Shown here: positions 1 through 9,019 of the stretch, piece by piece
How positions within the stretch are numbered: the stretch's first letter is position 1
Layout of the letters: each line of letters begins with the position of its first letter
Source of the DNA: Pseudomonas abietaniphila
Lineage (GTDB): Bacteria > Pseudomonadota > Gammaproteobacteria > Pseudomonadales > Pseudomonadaceae
Direction: 5' to 3'
NCBI RefSeq assembly: GCF_039697315.1
Contig: NZ_CP155619.1
Location: 6,076,001 to 6,140,000, forward strand
Length of the DNA stretch: 64,000 bases
Made by a program: the position numbers and the translations under genes
Notes under the pieces: model-generated
What the model saw: only the letters and a program-made list of their open reading frames with translations
What the model was told of the DNA's origin: nothing
The model's database searches: none

Positions 1-180
1 GACACCCAGACCGATCGCGTACTGGGTTGCCACATGGTCGGCCCGGATGCCGGTGAGATCATCCAGAGCCTGGCGATTGCGCTCAAGGCTGGCGCGACCA
101 AGCAGATTTTCGACGACACCATTGGCGTTCATCCGACGGCGGCCGAAGAGTTCGTCACCATGCGTACCGCGACACGCTGA
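1..180 (+). CDS. gor: Glutathione reductase, C-terminal fragment
   Basis: The window opens inside a gene; frame 1 runs 59 codons to TGA at 178-180. The protein end contains [12 protein letters not shown] and [10 protein letters not shown], the dimerisation-domain signature of flavin disulfide reductases; the His and Glu of HPTAAEE form the catalytic base pair that receives electrons from the partner subunit. The exact wording and the short tail after EEFVTMRT fit glutathione-disulfide reductase (NADPH + GSSG to 2 GSH, cytoplasmic) better than dihydrolipoamide dehydrogenase. FAD- and NADPH-binding domains lie outside the window. The placement just upstream of ahpC/ahpF and glyoxalase I gives a thiol and electrophile defence neighbourhood, but those genes are separately transcribed. 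Confidence 0.85.
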   Translation, partial: DTQTDRVLGCHMVGPDAGEIIQSLAIALKAGATKQIFDDTIGVHPTAAEEFVTMRTATR

Positions 181-264
181 CACCGGGCGTCATTGCGCCG
201 ATGTCGCCCGGCCTCATGGATGAGGACCGGTTGAGCACTTGTTTCTGAAGGACGGACCCACTTT

Positions 265-2004
265 TTGACCAGCAAGAGTTTTTCGGCATCCATGCCCTTG
301 AATCCCTCTGCGCCTGACGATCAACCGACCGATCAGCAGTCGCCCGCCATCGAAAAAGCGTTGCACGAGAGTGAGCGGCAGTTCCGCACGCTCGCGGACA
401 ACATGAGTCAGTTGGCGTGGATTGCCGATCCTGTCGGTCGGATTTACTGGTACAACGCGCGCTGGTACAGCTACACGGGCACGTCCCATGAAGCGATGAT
501 GGCGTTGGGTTGGCGATCACTTCATCACCCCGATCATCTGGAGCGTGTGGATTCCCGGATGCGCCGTTGCTTTGCCACCGGATCGATCTGGGAAGACACG
601 TTCCCGTTGCGCGGCAAAGACGGTCTGTATCGTTGGTTCCTGTGCCGAGCACTGCCCATTCGGGATGAGCAGGGCGGTATCACTTATTGGCTGGGTACCA
701 GCACCGACATTACCGCACAGGTCAAGGCAGAGGATGCGCTGCGTGAGCTCAATGAAAGCCTGGAGCGGCGTGTCGCGGAGCGGACGCGCGAGCTGGCGGC
801 AATCAACGAGCGCTTGCAGATCGAGATCACCGAGCGTGCTCAGGCTGAAGAGGCGTTACGCCACGCGCAAAAGATGGACGCCATTGGGCAGTTGACGGGC
901 GGCATTGCCCATGACTTCAACAACATGCTCACGGGTGTGCTGGGCGCATTGGACCTGATTCGGCGTCGAGTCGCTGCCGGGCGGGTGTCGGAGATTGATC
1001 GTTATATCGAGGCTGCGACGAGTTCGGCGAATCGTGCGGCCTCGCTGACCCATCGGCTGTTGGCGTTCGCAAGGCGCCAGTCGCTGAATACGCGCCCGGT
1101 GGACATCAATCACATGGTCGAGTCCATGGAGGAGTTGCTGCGGCGCACGATTGGCGAAAGCATTGAGCTGGAAATCGACCTGAACAGCTCGCTGCGGTTG
1201 ACCCACACCGACGAGCACCAGCTTGAAAACGCACTGCTGAACCTGGTGATCAATGCGCGCGACGCCATGCCTGACGGCGGCCGTTTGCTGATCCAGACTG
1301 AAGTCGTGCATGTGGCCGTGCTGCACGATGCACTCACGCCGGGTGATTACGTGCGCTTGAGCGTGCAGGACACGGGCACCGGTATGTCCAGCGACGTCAT
1401 CGCCCGCGCTTTCGATCCTTTCTTCACCACCAAACCCATCGGTCAGGGCACAGGCCTTGGGTTGTCGATGGTGTACGGCTTTATCAACCAGACCGGTGGC
1501 CAGGTGCAGATCGATAGCGCTGAAGGCCAGGGCACGCGCATCGACCTGTATCTGCCGTGTCACTTCGAAGCGAATGAGCGACAGGTGCCAACGAATGAAG
1601 ACCCGGCCCCGCCTCGGGCCAGTCAGGGCGAGCGCGTGCTGGTCGTCGAGGACGAGCCGGATGTGCGGATGTTGGTGGTCGACGTGCTGCGCGAGCTCGG
1701 CTACTCGGTAGACGTGGCGTCGGACGGCGCGGCGGCGTTGCCGATCCTGCTGGGGTCTGGCCGTATCGATCTGTTGGTGACCGATGTCGGGCTTCCGGGC
1801 ATGAATGGGCGGCAGCTCGCAGAAATCGCCCGCCAGCACCGGCCTGACCTGCGCGTGCTGTTCATGACGGGGTATGCGCGCAATGCCCAGGTGCGAGGAG
1901 ACTTTCTCGAGAGTGGCATGGACATGCTGACCAAGCCCTTCAGTATCGACGAGCTGGCTCAGCGAGTGCGCGGTCTGATCGAAGCGCCGTCGGACGGCGC
2001 TTAG
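265..2004 (+). CDS. Hybrid sensor histidine kinase with PAS and receiver domains
   Basis: A 579-residue soluble signalling protein with no membrane segment. Residues 35-150 form a PAS fold, 150-195 a coiled coil, 196-270 the dimerisation/phosphoacceptor domain with His216 in [11 protein letters not shown], 315-430 the HATPase_c domain (N box [14 protein letters not shown] boxes DTGTGM and GQGTGLGLS), and 455-575 a receiver with acceptor Asp507 in [10 protein letters not shown]. The HDFNN phosphoacceptor box and fused C-terminal receiver mark the class of orphan hybrid kinases common in Pseudomonas. The start is TTG at 265, chosen because AAGGA lies at 248-252; the next Met, codon 10 at 292, has no Shine-Dalgarno. 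No cognate response regulator or output gene is adjacent, so the stimulus and target are unknown. Its stop overlaps that of the convergent kfrA-like gene by three bases. Confidence 0.88.
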   Translation: MTSKSFSASMPLNPSAPDDQPTDQQSPAIEKALHESERQFRTLADNMSQLAWIADPVGRIYWYNARWYSYTGTSHEAMMALGWRSLHHPDHLERVDSRMRRCFATGSIWEDTFPLRGKDGLYRWFLCRALPIRDEQGGITYWLGTSTDITAQVKAEDALRELNESLERRVAERTRELAAINERLQIEITERAQAEEALRHAQKMDAIGQLTGGIAHDFNNMLTGVLGALDLIRRRVAAGRVSEIDRYIEAATSSANRAASLTHRLLAFARRQSLNTRPVDINHMVESMEELLRRTIGESIELEIDLNSSLRLTHTDEHQLENALLNLVINARDAMPDGGRLLIQTEVVHVAVLHDALTPGDYVRLSVQDTGTGMSSDVIARAFDPFFTTKPIGQGTGLGLSMVYGFINQTGGQVQIDSAEGQGTRIDLYLPCHFEANERQVPTNEDPAPPRASQGERVLVVEDEPDVRMLVVDVLRELGYSVDVASDGAAALPILLGSGRIDLLVTDVGLPGMNGRQLAEIARQHRPDLRVLFMTGYARNAQVRGDFLESGMDMLTKPFSIDELAQRVRGLIEAPSDGA

Positions 2005-2717
2005 CTTTCGCTGGGGGATTGCACCGCAGGCTGTCCCGATCGCAGGTTTTCCAGTGCCACTTCGGTCTTGATCAAGATGAGTTCCAGTACCCGGTTCTGT
2101 TGATCGCGTTCGGTCAGTCGCTCCTGGAGTTTGTCGCTTTCCTTCGTCGCGTTACTCAACCGCTCCTGAAGCAGCGCGCATTGGGTGTGGGCCTGCAAAT
2201 GCTGGTCTTTCAGCGAACGAATCTGTTCGTCCTTGTCTTGCAGGCGAGACTCCACGTCTTTGGCGGCTTGAGTGAGTCGCGCATTGTGTTTTTGCTCCGT
2301 CTGCAATGCCTGTTGCGTGCTGAGCAAAGTGGCCGTCTGGGTGCCCAGCTTGGTGGTTTGCAAGGCGTGGCGGTCGATCAGGTCGGCCAGTTGGCGTTGG
2401 GTCTGTTGCAGCGTCTCTTGCAGTTCTTTCTTTTCGGCATCCAGCCTTACCTGCACCTCCTCGATGTGTTCCTGCGCCTGTTCCCGCAGGCGACCCGCCA
2501 GGCGAGTGACAAGGCTCATTAGCTCGTCGTCGACCTGTGTGGGAGAGGCATCCACGTCAATTGCGTCAAGTTCGCGCATGAAGCGGTGGATGGTGGTTTT
2601 GGAGCCGGTATTGCCCATCTCGATACGTACCGCGTCGATACTGGGATTTTCACCGCGAGCAATCAACGCCAGCCTTGCGGATTGAACTTCTGCCTTGCTT
2701 ATACCGCTGCGCGCCAT
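2001..2717 (-). CDS. KfrA-like coiled-coil DNA-binding protein
   Basis: 238 residues. Residues 1-50 (MARSGISKAEVQSARLALI... GSKTTIHRFMREL) match the KfrA N-terminal DNA-binding region, with a helix-turn-helix around GSKTTIHRF. Residues 75-220 are a long Gln/Glu/Lys/Leu-rich coiled coil. KfrA proteins of broad-host plasmids autoregulate and form filament-like assemblies; chromosomal versions are frequent in Pseudomonas and of unclear role. The start at 2717 is preferred because AGGAG sits just upstream on this strand; an in-frame start at 2768 would add 17 residues with no known domain. The gene is monocistronic here, converging on the hybrid kinase and divergent from ahpC. Plasmid or conjugative genes are absent nearby, so this is not evidence of an integrated plasmid. 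Confidence 0.75.
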   Translation of the reverse strand: MARSGISKAEVQSARLALIARGENPSIDAVRIEMGNTGSKTTIHRFMRELDAIDVDASPTQVDDELMSLVTRLAGRLREQAQEHIEEVQVRLDAEKKELQETLQQTQRQLADLIDRHALQTTKLGTQTATLLSTQQALQTEQKHNARLTQAAKDVESRLQDKDEQIRSLKDQHLQAHTQCALLQERLSNATKESDKLQERLTERDQQNRVLELILIKTEVALENLRSGQPAVQSPSES

Positions 2718-3062
2718 GAATGCTCCTGTCGAAACGTACCGCGTTACGTATGTAGTGTTACATACCATTAATGCGCACTATTGTGCGCGATTCTTGGCCG
2801 GATGTCTTGGCGACTTGAACACATCAGGAAGAACTCGCTAGGCTACGGGCGAGTTTATGGCGGCGGAGGACGGGGCCATTCGTCTTGATAGAAGCCGGGC
2901 ACGAAAAGGTGTCACTGATTTCTTCTATTAATAGAGTGGTTCTATAGCGAAAACCAATCACCAGCATGAGGTTTGCCAATGAGCCATCGCAGGTGATTGT
3001 GAGTAATATCCTCCCCATCGATTTGACACACCCAATTTTCCAACCCTAAGGAGATCCACCCG
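2718..3062. promoter_or_regulatory. kfrA-like/ahpC divergent intergenic region
   Basis: This 345-bp spacer must hold both divergent promoters. It is more AT-rich than its flanks around 2915-3020. The only clear elements I see are the OxyR-type half-site listed separately and the AAGGAG ribosome binding site of ahpC at 3050-3055. A TTGACA at 3022-3027 lies too close to the ahpC start to be its -35 box. Confidence 0.5.
2931..2945 (+). promoter_or_regulatory. Candidate OxyR half-site upstream of ahpC
   Basis: ATAG-N7-CTAT is an exact match to the outer bases of the OxyR tetranucleotide repeat unit, ending 118 bp before the ahpC start. The neighbouring units expected at 22-bp phasing are poor on both sides, so only one half of a full tetrameric site is convincing. 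ahpC is a classical OxyR target, which supports the reading. Confidence 0.4.
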
Positions 3063-3626
3063 ATGCCTATCATTAACAGCCAAGTAAAACCGTTCAAAGC
3101 GACCGCTTTCAAAAACGGCTCTTTCGTTGACGTTTCGGATGCTGACCTCAAAGGCAAATGGTCTGTGGTGTTCTTCTACCCAGCCGACTTCACCTTCGTC
3201 TGCCCAACCGAACTGGAAGACCTGGCTGACAACTACGACGCGTTCCAGAAACTGGGCGTGGAAATCTACTCCGTTTCGACCGACACCCACTTTGCTCACG
3301 CTGCCTGGCACAACACCTCGCCAGCGATCGGCAAAATCCAGTACACCATGATCGGCGACCCAACTCTGACCATCTCCCGCAACTTCGACGTTCTGATCGA
3401 AGAAGCAGGTCTGGCTGACCGTGGCACGTTCGTGATCAACCCTGAAGGTCAGATCAAAATCGTTGAACTGAACGACGGCGGTGTTGGCCGTGACGCTTCC
3501 GAGCTGCTGCGCAAGATCAAGGCTGCTCAGTACGTTGCTGCTCACCCGGGCGAAGTGTGCCCAGCCAAGTGGAAAGAAGGCGAGGCCACTCTGGCTCCGT
3601 CCCTGGACCTGGTCGGCAAGATCTAA
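3063..3626 (+). CDS. ahpC: Alkyl hydroperoxide reductase peroxiredoxin subunit AhpC
   Basis: A cytoplasmic typical 2-Cys peroxiredoxin of 187 residues, the normal length for AhpC. Peroxidatic Cys47 lies in [12 protein letters not shown] and resolving Cys166 in GEVCPAKW. It reduces H2O2, peroxynitrite and organic hydroperoxides and is re-reduced by AhpF, encoded 141 bp downstream. AAGGAG ends 7 bp before the ATG. The codon set is strikingly narrow (for example AAC, CTG and GAC preferred), as expected for an abundant protein. A strong terminator after the gene separates it from ahpF, so the two are probably transcribed both together by read-through and separately. Likely OxyR-controlled. Confidence 0.97.
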   Translation: MPIINSQVKPFKATAFKNGSFVDVSDADLKGKWSVVFFYPADFTFVCPTELEDLADNYDAFQKLGVEIYSVSTDTHFAHAAWHNTSPAIGKIQYTMIGDPTLTISRNFDVLIEEAGLADRGTFVINPEGQIKIVELNDGGVGRDASELLRKIKAAQYVAAHPGEVCPAKWKEGEATLAPSLDLVGKI

Positions 3627-3691
3627 GTCCCCATGACATTCATGGCCGGACCGGGAGCGATGAGCTCTAGCACGTAAACCGCATCGCCCCC

Positions 3692-3728
3692 AAAAAACGC
3701 CCGGGCGGTCATCGCCTGGGCGTTTTTA
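3692..3728 (+). terminator. Rho-independent terminator after ahpC
   Basis: An A-rich run leads into a CGCCCGGGCG / CGCCTGGGCG stem with a 5-nt loop followed by TTTTTA. The flanking A and T runs make it potentially bidirectional. It would limit ahpF expression from the ahpC promoter. Confidence 0.9.
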
Positions 3729-3767
3729 TTTCCAGATTTAGAATTTTGAAGAAAAGGAAGCCGAATC

Positions 3768-5330
3768 ATGTTGGACGCCAATCTTAAAGCTCAGTTGAAA
3801 TCGTACCTGGAGCGGATCACTCGCCCAATCGAGATCGTCGCGTCCCTTGATGACGGCGCGAAATCGCAAGAAATGCTGGCACTGCTCAATGACATCGTCA
3901 GCAGCTCCAGTCAGATCACCCTGAACACCGATGGCAACGATGCACGCACACCGTCTTTCGCCCTTAACAGCCCGGGCCAGGACATCAAGCTGCGTTTTGC
4001 CGGCCTTCCGATGGGCCACGAATTCACCTCGCTGGTACTGGCATTGCTGCAAGTCGGCGGTTACCCGTCCAAGTCCAGTGAGGACACTCTCGAGCAGGCA
4101 CGTGCCCTGACCGGTGAGTTCAAGTTTGAAACCTACTTCTCGCTGACCTGCCAGAACTGCCCTGATGTGGTTCAGGCGCTGAACCTGCTGGCCGTGCTGA
4201 ACCCGAACGTGCAGCACGTCGCAATCGAAGGCAGCTTGTTCCAGCAGGAAGTCACTGACCGCCAGATCATGTCGGTACCCAGCATCTACCTGAACGGCGA
4301 GCTGTTCGGTCAGGGCCGCATGAACCTGGAAGAGATTCTGGCGAAGATCGACACCAGTGCCGGTGACCGTCAGGCCGAAAAGCTGAACGCTAAAGAGGCG
4401 TTCGATGTGCTGGTCGTCGGCGGCGGTCCAGCCGGTTCCGCTGCGGCGATTTACGCAGCGCGTAAAGGTATTCGCACCGGTGTCGCGGCTGAACGCTTCG
4501 GTGGCCAGGTGCTGGACACCATGGCGATCGAAAACTTCATCTCGGTGCAACACACTGAAGGCCCGAAACTGGCGGTCGCCCTTGAAGAACACGTCAAGGA
4601 ATACGAAGTCGACATCATGAACCTGCAGCGCGGCGACCAGCTGATTCCGGGCAAGGACGGCCAACTGCATCAGGTCAAATTCGCCAGCGGTGGCGTGCTC
4701 AAGGGCAAGACCGTGATTCTGGCGACCGGTGCCCGCTGGCGCGAAATGAACGTGCCGGGTGAACAGCAATACCGCAACAAGGGCGTGGCTTACTGCCCGC
4801 ACTGTGACGGTCCGCTGTTCAAGGGCAAACGTGTAGCCGTCATCGGTGGCGGTAACTCGGGCGTCGAAGCGGCGATCGACCTGGCCGGTATCGTGTCGCA
4901 CGTCACTCTGCTCGAGTTCGACAGCTCGCTGCGCGCTGACGCCGTGCTGCAGCGCAAGCTGAACAGTCTTCCGAACGTGACCGTGCTGACCAGTGCGCTG
5001 ACCACCGAAGTGACGGGCGATGGCCAGAAGGTCAATGGCCTGCGCTACAAGAACCGCACCACCGGCGACGAACTCAACATCGAGCTGGAAGGCATCTTCG
5101 TGCAGATCGGCCTGCTCCCGAACACCGAGTGGCTCAAGGGCACCATCGAGCTGTCGCCACGGGGTGAGATCGTTGTCGATCAACGCGGTGAGACGTCGAT
5201 CCCAGGCATCTTCGCGGCTGGCGACGTGACCACTGTGCCGTACAAGCAGATCGTGATCGCGGTCGGCGAAGGCGCCAAGGCTTCCCTCAGCGCATTCGAC
5301 CACCTGATCCGCACCAGCGCACCGGCTTGA
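3768..5330 (+). CDS. ahpF: Alkyl hydroperoxide reductase flavoprotein subunit AhpF
   Basis: A 520-residue NADH-dependent disulfide reductase that recharges AhpC. Residues 1-200 are the tandem thioredoxin-fold N-terminal domain with the CxxC pair Cys128/Cys131 (LTCQNCPDV). Residues 212-520 are the thioredoxin-reductase-like part: FAD motif [12 protein letters not shown] near 216, redox pair Cys343/Cys346 (YCPHCDGP) and nucleotide motif [12 protein letters not shown] near 357. The length and both CxxC motifs agree with a full, active AhpF. An AGGA-type ribosome binding site precedes the ATG. It works in the cytoplasm with the AhpC decamer. Confidence 0.97.
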   Translation: MLDANLKAQLKSYLERITRPIEIVASLDDGAKSQEMLALLNDIVSSSSQITLNTDGNDARTPSFALNSPGQDIKLRFAGLPMGHEFTSLVLALLQVGGYPSKSSEDTLEQARALTGEFKFETYFSLTCQNCPDVVQALNLLAVLNPNVQHVAIEGSLFQQEVTDRQIMSVPSIYLNGELFGQGRMNLEEILAKIDTSAGDRQAEKLNAKEAFDVLVVGGGPAGSAAAIYAARKGIRTGVAAERFGGQVLDTMAIENFISVQHTEGPKLAVALEEHVKEYEVDIMNLQRGDQLIPGKDGQLHQVKFASGGVLKGKTVILATGARWREMNVPGEQQYRNKGVAYCPHCDGPLFKGKRVAVIGGGNSGVEAAIDLAGIVSHVTLLEFDSSLRADAVLQRKLNSLPNVTVLTSALTTEVTGDGQKVNGLRYKNRTTGDELNIELEGIFVQIGLLPNTEWLKGTIELSPRGEIVVDQRGETSIPGIFAAGDVTTVPYKQIVIAVGEGAKASLSAFDHLIRTSAPA

Positions 5331-5354
5331 TGCCTGGCTGAGTCAGCAGAAACG

Positions 5355-5387
5355 AAAAAACCTCATGAGCGATCATGAGGTTTTTTT
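5355..5387 (+). terminator. Rho-independent terminator after ahpF
   Basis: AAAAAACCTCATGA - GCGA - TCATGAGG followed by seven T. The symmetric A/T runs allow it to serve the convergent gloA transcript as well. Confidence 0.92.
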
Positions 5388-5444
5388 ATGCGCGATTGCT
5401 TTTGCAGTCGCGCAAGCGCTCCTGCAGAGAGCGTTACGCGGTCA

Positions 5445-5966
5445 TCATACCGGCGTTGGCTGGATGATCTCGACCCAGTAGCCATCCGGGTCCTTGATGA
5501 AAGCCAGGCTTTTCATCCGGCCGTCGGTCAGACGTTTCTGGAAGTCGACACCCAGCGCTTCAAAGCGCTCGCAGGCGGCATGCACGTCCGGCACGGAAAC
5601 GCAGATGTGGCCGAAACCGCGGGGATCGGTATTGCCGTTGTGGTACGAGAATTCGGGATCCTTCTCGGTGCCATGGTTGTGGGTCAGTTCCAGAATGCCA
5701 GGGATGCCTTTCATCCAGACGTTGCGGGCCGCGTCGTCGGCCGGGATCTGCCCCTTGTCGACCAGCGCCAGGAAGTAGAGGCTGAACTCAGCTTCAGGAA
5801 AGTCACGCTTTTCGACCAGGCTGAACCCCAGCACGCGGGTATAGAAATCCAGCGAGGCGGTGATGTCTTTGACGCGCAACATGGTGTGGTTGAACACGAA
5901 TTGCGCAGTGGCCGCGTCAGGTTGGGCGGTGACGCCAGGGAAAGTGTTCAGTTCGTGCAGGCTCAT
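5445..5966 (-). CDS. gloA: Lactoylglutathione lyase (glyoxalase I)
   Basis: A 173-residue vicinal-oxygen-chelate enzyme that isomerises the methylglyoxal-glutathione hemithioacetal to S-lactoylglutathione in the cytoplasm. The four metal ligands are visible: His27 (FNHTML), Glu93 (ILELTHNHG), His120 (FGHICV) and Glu166 (YWVEII). The loop between strands ([17 protein letters not shown]) makes it the longer, eukaryote-like zinc-type glyoxalase I, as opposed to the roughly 130-residue Ni-type. Pseudomonas usually carries several gloA paralogues; which one this is cannot be told from the window. Its transcript converges on ahpF and shares the terminator region. Confidence 0.95.
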   Translation of the reverse strand: MSLHELNTFPGVTAQPDAATAQFVFNHTMLRVKDITASLDFYTRVLGFSLVEKRDFPEAEFSLYFLALVDKGQIPADDAARNVWMKGIPGILELTHNHGTEKDPEFSYHNGNTDPRGFGHICVSVPDVHAACERFEALGVDFQKRLTDGRMKSLAFIKDPDGYWVEIIQPTPV

Positions 5967-6114
5967 CGGTGACTCCAGGGTGGTCCTGTAAATGTTGCCT
6001 CATGATACGGGACGCGGCGCTCGAGCCAAAACCCAATGTGCAGAGGCGACGCCGGGCCTTGTGACCGTGGCGTGTCTGGCTCACACTTTCCGGCTCGACG
6101 TTCAGGTATCAGTC

Positions 6115-6666
6115 ATGTTCTCTCCGTTACGCACGTTCATCCTGGCAGGTCTGTACCTGCCCTTGGGGCTCAACCTCGCCGTGGCGGCGGACGCCATGAT
6201 CGTCTGGCCGAGTGACTGGGATGTGGAAGCCTTGCCCCAGTCCCCTTCGACGCCCGACCACCCCTCAGTGCAAATCCGTGAGCGAGCCGTCAAAAACGAT
6301 CAAAACGGCGATCCGGCGATGGTGGTGGAGCTGACTCAGACCCGATTGCAGCCCGGTCATGACGTCAACGTGCAAGGCGTTTTGCTGGAAATGCGCAAGG
6401 CGGTGCAGGTCAACTTCGTTCGCAGTGGCTTTCAGAGTGTCTGCACAAAGATGAAAGACAGCACACTGAGCGAGATTCCGGCCATGGAGACGACCTGCAC
6501 GATCACCCAGAACGGGGCGCATGTGATGACCCAGACGCTCGTGGCGGCAGCCAATAAAGAGATGGCCTGGTCGTTGTCATACGCGGGGTCGGCGCAGGGC
6601 TATGCCGCCAACAAGGAGGAGGTTTTGCGGATCCGGGACAGCCTTCGTCTGGATGTAACGCCCTGA
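6115..6666 (+). CDS. Secreted or periplasmic protein of unknown function
   Basis: 183 residues beginning MFSPLRTFILAGLYLPLG, a Sec signal peptide with likely cleavage after AVAA near residue 25. I chose 6115 over the longer frame beginning at 5992 because the extra 41 residues have no resemblance to a protein and would bury the signal peptide. The mature part is about 155 residues, alpha/beta in character, with two cysteines about 20 residues apart (QSVCTK and TTCTITQ) that could form a disulfide. It resembles small Pseudomonas-specific exported proteins, but I cannot name the family. No operon partner is apparent. Confidence 0.7.
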   Translation: MFSPLRTFILAGLYLPLGLNLAVAADAMIVWPSDWDVEALPQSPSTPDHPSVQIRERAVKNDQNGDPAMVVELTQTRLQPGHDVNVQGVLLEMRKAVQVNFVRSGFQSVCTKMKDSTLSEIPAMETTCTITQNGAHVMTQTLVAAANKEMAWSLSYAGSAQGYAANKEEVLRIRDSLRLDVTP

Positions 6667-6689
6667 TGGAATTGAACGTCATCAAATCA

Positions 6690-6930
6690 AAGGCATAAAG
6701 AAGCCCGCCGAAGCGGGCATGGGGTGCTAATCCTTTAGCTGTGTCCATCCTGTAGAAGCGCGTGTGAAAAAAATGTGAAGAATCACGCCCTTCGGCGGAC
6801 AGTGAAAGGGCGGGCACTCTTTGGTCGGTAATGCTCAGCACAGCGAGTTATTTTGGCGCCTGAAATCAGCTTGGCTGATAACACGAACTCATTACTCCTT
6901 TGTATTGAGCGCAGAGGGTTTGAATATCAG
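6690..6930 (-). ncRNA. Candidate structured small RNA
   Basis: Between the secreted-protein gene and the mvaT-type gene, the minus strand has four hairpins in series: ATCAGC-CAA-GCTGAT (6865-6879), CGCCCTT...AAGGGCG (6786-6812), GCTAA-AGGA-TTAGC (6726-6739) and GCCCGC-TTCG-GCGGGC (6703-6718). The last is followed by TTCTTTAT, a terminator-like ending. The third has AGGA exposed in the loop of a 5-bp stem, the shape of an RsmA/CsrA binding site; another GGA (CAGGATGGAC) lies 5' of it. A TACAAT at 6925-6930 could be a -10 box, but no good -35 is present. The ends are guesses. A 112-residue frame covering part of it shows no protein-like features. No GacA upstream element is seen. Confidence 0.33.
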
Positions 6931-7054
6931 CATTGTACGGCGAGTGGGCTAAGCGCTGCGGGGTTATACGAAGTTGAACTCTATCTCCGGTAACAGCCAC
7001 TCTTGCGTTTTGCCGATTCACTGGCTGTCAATAATTTGTCTGTTTAATTGCGCT

Positions 7055-7089
7055 TATAAAAAAGCCCCGAAGAACGGGGCATTTTTTAT
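7055..7089 (-). terminator. Terminator after the mvaT-type gene
   Basis: TATAAAAAATGCCCCG - TTCTT - CGGGGC then TTTTTTATA on the minus strand; nearly perfectly symmetric, hence bidirectional in principle. Confidence 0.92.
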
Positions 7090-7116
7090 AAGGCTTTGCT
7101 ATTGCAACAATGACGA

Positions 7117-7479
7117 TCAGCCGCGCAACCAGGAATCGACGGTCTCGGCGCCGTACTGCTCTTTCCAGGCTTTCAGGCCGCGGTGATTTCCACCCTTGGT
7201 TTCAATCAGCTCGCCCGTGTGTGGGTTCTGATAAACCTTGACCACGCGGGCGCGGCGGCGTTTCGGGCCAGCCGGTGCAGCGGTGGCGGCAGACGGGTTC
7301 GGGTCGAGGATGGCGATAATGTCGCGCAGGCTCTTGTCGTAGGTGTTCATCAGAGCTTGAAGCTTCTGCTCGAACTCGATCTCCTTTTTCAATCCGGCGT
7401 CATTCTTCAGGCTCTCCAGCTGAGCCAGCTGTTCCTGAAGGGCTTTTTCTGCTGCGCGAAACTCGGCAAGTCTGGACAA
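7117..7479 (-). CDS. MvaT/MvaU family H-NS-like silencer
   Basis: 120 residues. An N-terminal coiled-coil oligomerisation region (1-60, MSRLAEFRAAEKALQEQLAQ onward) is joined by a basic linker with KRRRAR (73-78) to a C-terminal AT-minor-groove binding domain with KGGNHRGLKAWKEQYG (95-110). These proteins coat AT-rich and foreign DNA and replace H-NS in Pseudomonas. The wording is closer to MvaU/MvaV than to MvaT as I recall them, so I leave the symbol open. The gene has an AT-rich upstream region of 368 bp, in keeping with autoregulation, and its own strong terminator. Confidence 0.93.
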   Translation of the reverse strand: MSRLAEFRAAEKALQEQLAQLESLKNDAGLKKEIEFEQKLQALMNTYDKSLRDIIAILDPNPSAATAAPAGPKRRRARVVKVYQNPHTGELIETKGGNHRGLKAWKEQYGAETVDSWLRG

Positions 7480-7847
7480 ATATAGTACTCCGGCGATAAA
7501 TGGCTGTTGTCAGCCCAACGCAAGCTACATGGACGCACGTCAGGGTCCTGTGCTCATTTTGTCACTACCCCTATGCCTTGACGGATCATCATTTGAAGAA
7601 ACTAACGTTGCGCTGCCAGCTTCACGTCCGTGGCGAGGGTAGTTGTGATGCGCGACGGGCAAATAATGCACGTTTTTTTCGAGTTGTAAAATAGGCGAGG
7701 TGCAATTGTTATATGAAAGATGACGGCAAACATAAGCCGGTCTGACAAAAACTGACAACATGGGTGTAAAGCCTTGTAAGTAATTTCTCAAACTAGGCCA
7801 ATATCGGAAACTATAGGTGCGGCGCGCATTGCCAAAGGTGGCGAGAT
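7480..7847. promoter_or_regulatory. AT-rich control region upstream of the mvaT-type gene
   Basis: No credible gene. The stretch 7650-7800 is clearly AT-richer than the surrounding genome, with runs such as CACGTTTTTTTCGAG, and reads as a promoter and self-binding region of the silencer on the minus strand. I could not fix a -35/-10 pair. Confidence 0.45.
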
Positions 7848-9008
7848 CTACAGCCCTTGTTGCAAGGCCGGGTCATCGGGGTTGAGCTGCTCGAGCTCAG
7901 CCAGGAGCACCTGGACTTTCTGCAACTGGCCGTTTTCTTGCCAGTAACGGATCAGCAGCGTTCTGGCACGGCGGTTGGCCGGTTCCCGCTGCAGGATGTC
8001 TTCCAGCTGCCGCTGCGCCGGCTCCAGTTGATGGAGATCATGAAGCGCCACCGCGAGATCGTAACGATAAACGGCGTTTTCGGGTTCCAGCTCTACCGCC
8101 TTCGCCATGGCCAGTAACGCGTACTCGTTTTGCTGATGCCGCAACAGCCATTTGCCGAGGGCATATTGGAGTAAAGCAGACTGTGGGTGCTTCTCGAGAA
8201 GCTGAGCCAGTTGCTGACGCGAACGGTCGGTCTGGCCGCGCTGGTCAAGCAGCTGAACCTGGGCGAGCGCTGCCTGAATGTTGTTGGGTTCCAGTTTCAG
8301 CGCAAGGTCCAGCGCGTCGAAGGCTTTTTGAATCGCGCCCGTGTTCACGAACAGCTTCGCCAGTTCCAGCTGGCTTTGACCGCTGGGCGGTTGTGAGGCC
8401 AGCGTGTTCTGATATTGCTCGGCGGCGTCCTGGACGCTTGCGTAATACAACCCCAGATCATCAGGCGTCAGGCCGAGCAGTGCGCGGACTGCGCAGAAGC
8501 GGACACCCTGATCGGGATCGTCCAGTAAAGGGCCGATCAGCACGCTGCGTTGAGCGTCTGGAACAATGGCGGCAACGGTATCGATGGCGGCTTGCTGGAC
8601 AAGCGGAGCAGGGCGCTTGAGGTCGCCGTCGAGGATTTTCAGCGCCTGGGCGCTGGGATAATTGGCCAGCTCAGTGAGCAGTCCCGCGCGCCGAATGTCC
8701 GACAGGTCGGTTCTGCTCAATTGCTGATAAAGGACTCGCGCTGCGCCAGGTTTACCGTTGTGGGCCTGTTCCAGTGCTTCGGCATAGCTGTGATTGACCA
8801 CCGGCGGGGGTGGCGGTGAGCGCCACCCATGGACCAGCAGGCCGACAGCAATGAGCAACGCCACTGCGCCCAGTGCGATTGCGGTCTGCCAGCGGCGGCG
8901 AGCTTTTAAAGAGGCCGGGGAGTGCGGCGAAGACGGGTTAGGCATACCGATTTCCGTTTCTGCGTGATCAGCAGCTTCGGGGAGAGAGGGTCGAGTGTCA
9001 AACGGCAA
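7848..9008 (-). CDS. Membrane-anchored TPR protein with HEAT-like segment
   Basis: Up to 386 residues: a Pro/Ser-rich N terminus, one transmembrane helix (about 42-62, TAIALGAVALLIAVGLLV), a proline-rich stretch (SPPPPPVV), a HEAT-like segment (about 100-180, PLVQQAAIDTVAAIV and DQGVRFCAVRALLGL) and at least five TPR units to the C terminus (for example FDALDLALKLEPNN and LLAMAKAVELEPEN). Topology is probably N-in with the repeats in the periplasm. The start is uncertain: TTG at 9008 has AAGGGG at good spacing but lies directly after the oprN terminator, while ATG at 8945 (codon 22) lacks a good ribosome binding site. The function is a protein-interaction scaffold of unknown partner. Confidence 0.75.
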   Translation of the reverse strand: MPFDTRPSLPEAADHAETEIGMPNPSSPHSPASLKARRRWQTAIALGAVALLIAVGLLVHGWRSPPPPPVVNHSYAEALEQAHNGKPGAARVLYQQLSRTDLSDIRRAGLLTELANYPSAQALKILDGDLKRPAPLVQQAAIDTVAAIVPDAQRSVLIGPLLDDPDQGVRFCAVRALLGLTPDDLGLYYASVQDAAEQYQNTLASQPPSGQSQLELAKLFVNTGAIQKAFDALDLALKLEPNNIQAALAQVQLLDQRGQTDRSRQQLAQLLEKHPQSALLQYALGKWLLRHQQNEYALLAMAKAVELEPENAVYRYDLAVALHDLHQLEPAQRQLEDILQREPANRRARTLLIRYWQENGQLQKVQVLLAELEQLNPDDPALQQGL

Positions 9009-9019
9009 TAACGCCCCTT

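Noticed and set aside
2001..2717. Integrated plasmid suggested by the KfrA-like gene
   Set aside because: No replication, partition, transfer, integrase or att-like repeats nearby; chromosomal KfrA-like genes are common in Pseudomonas.
3022..3027. TTGACA as the ahpC -35 box
   Set aside because: Only 35 bp from the ATG and lacking a -10 at 16-18 bp; it would leave no room for the ribosome binding site.
3738..5303. 521-residue open frame opposite ahpF
   Set aside because: ahpF is unmistakable; the opposite frame is without motifs.
6503..6841. 112-residue minus-strand frame over the candidate small RNA
   Set aside because: No good ribosome binding site, it overlaps the end of the secreted-protein gene, and the region is full of RNA-like hairpins.
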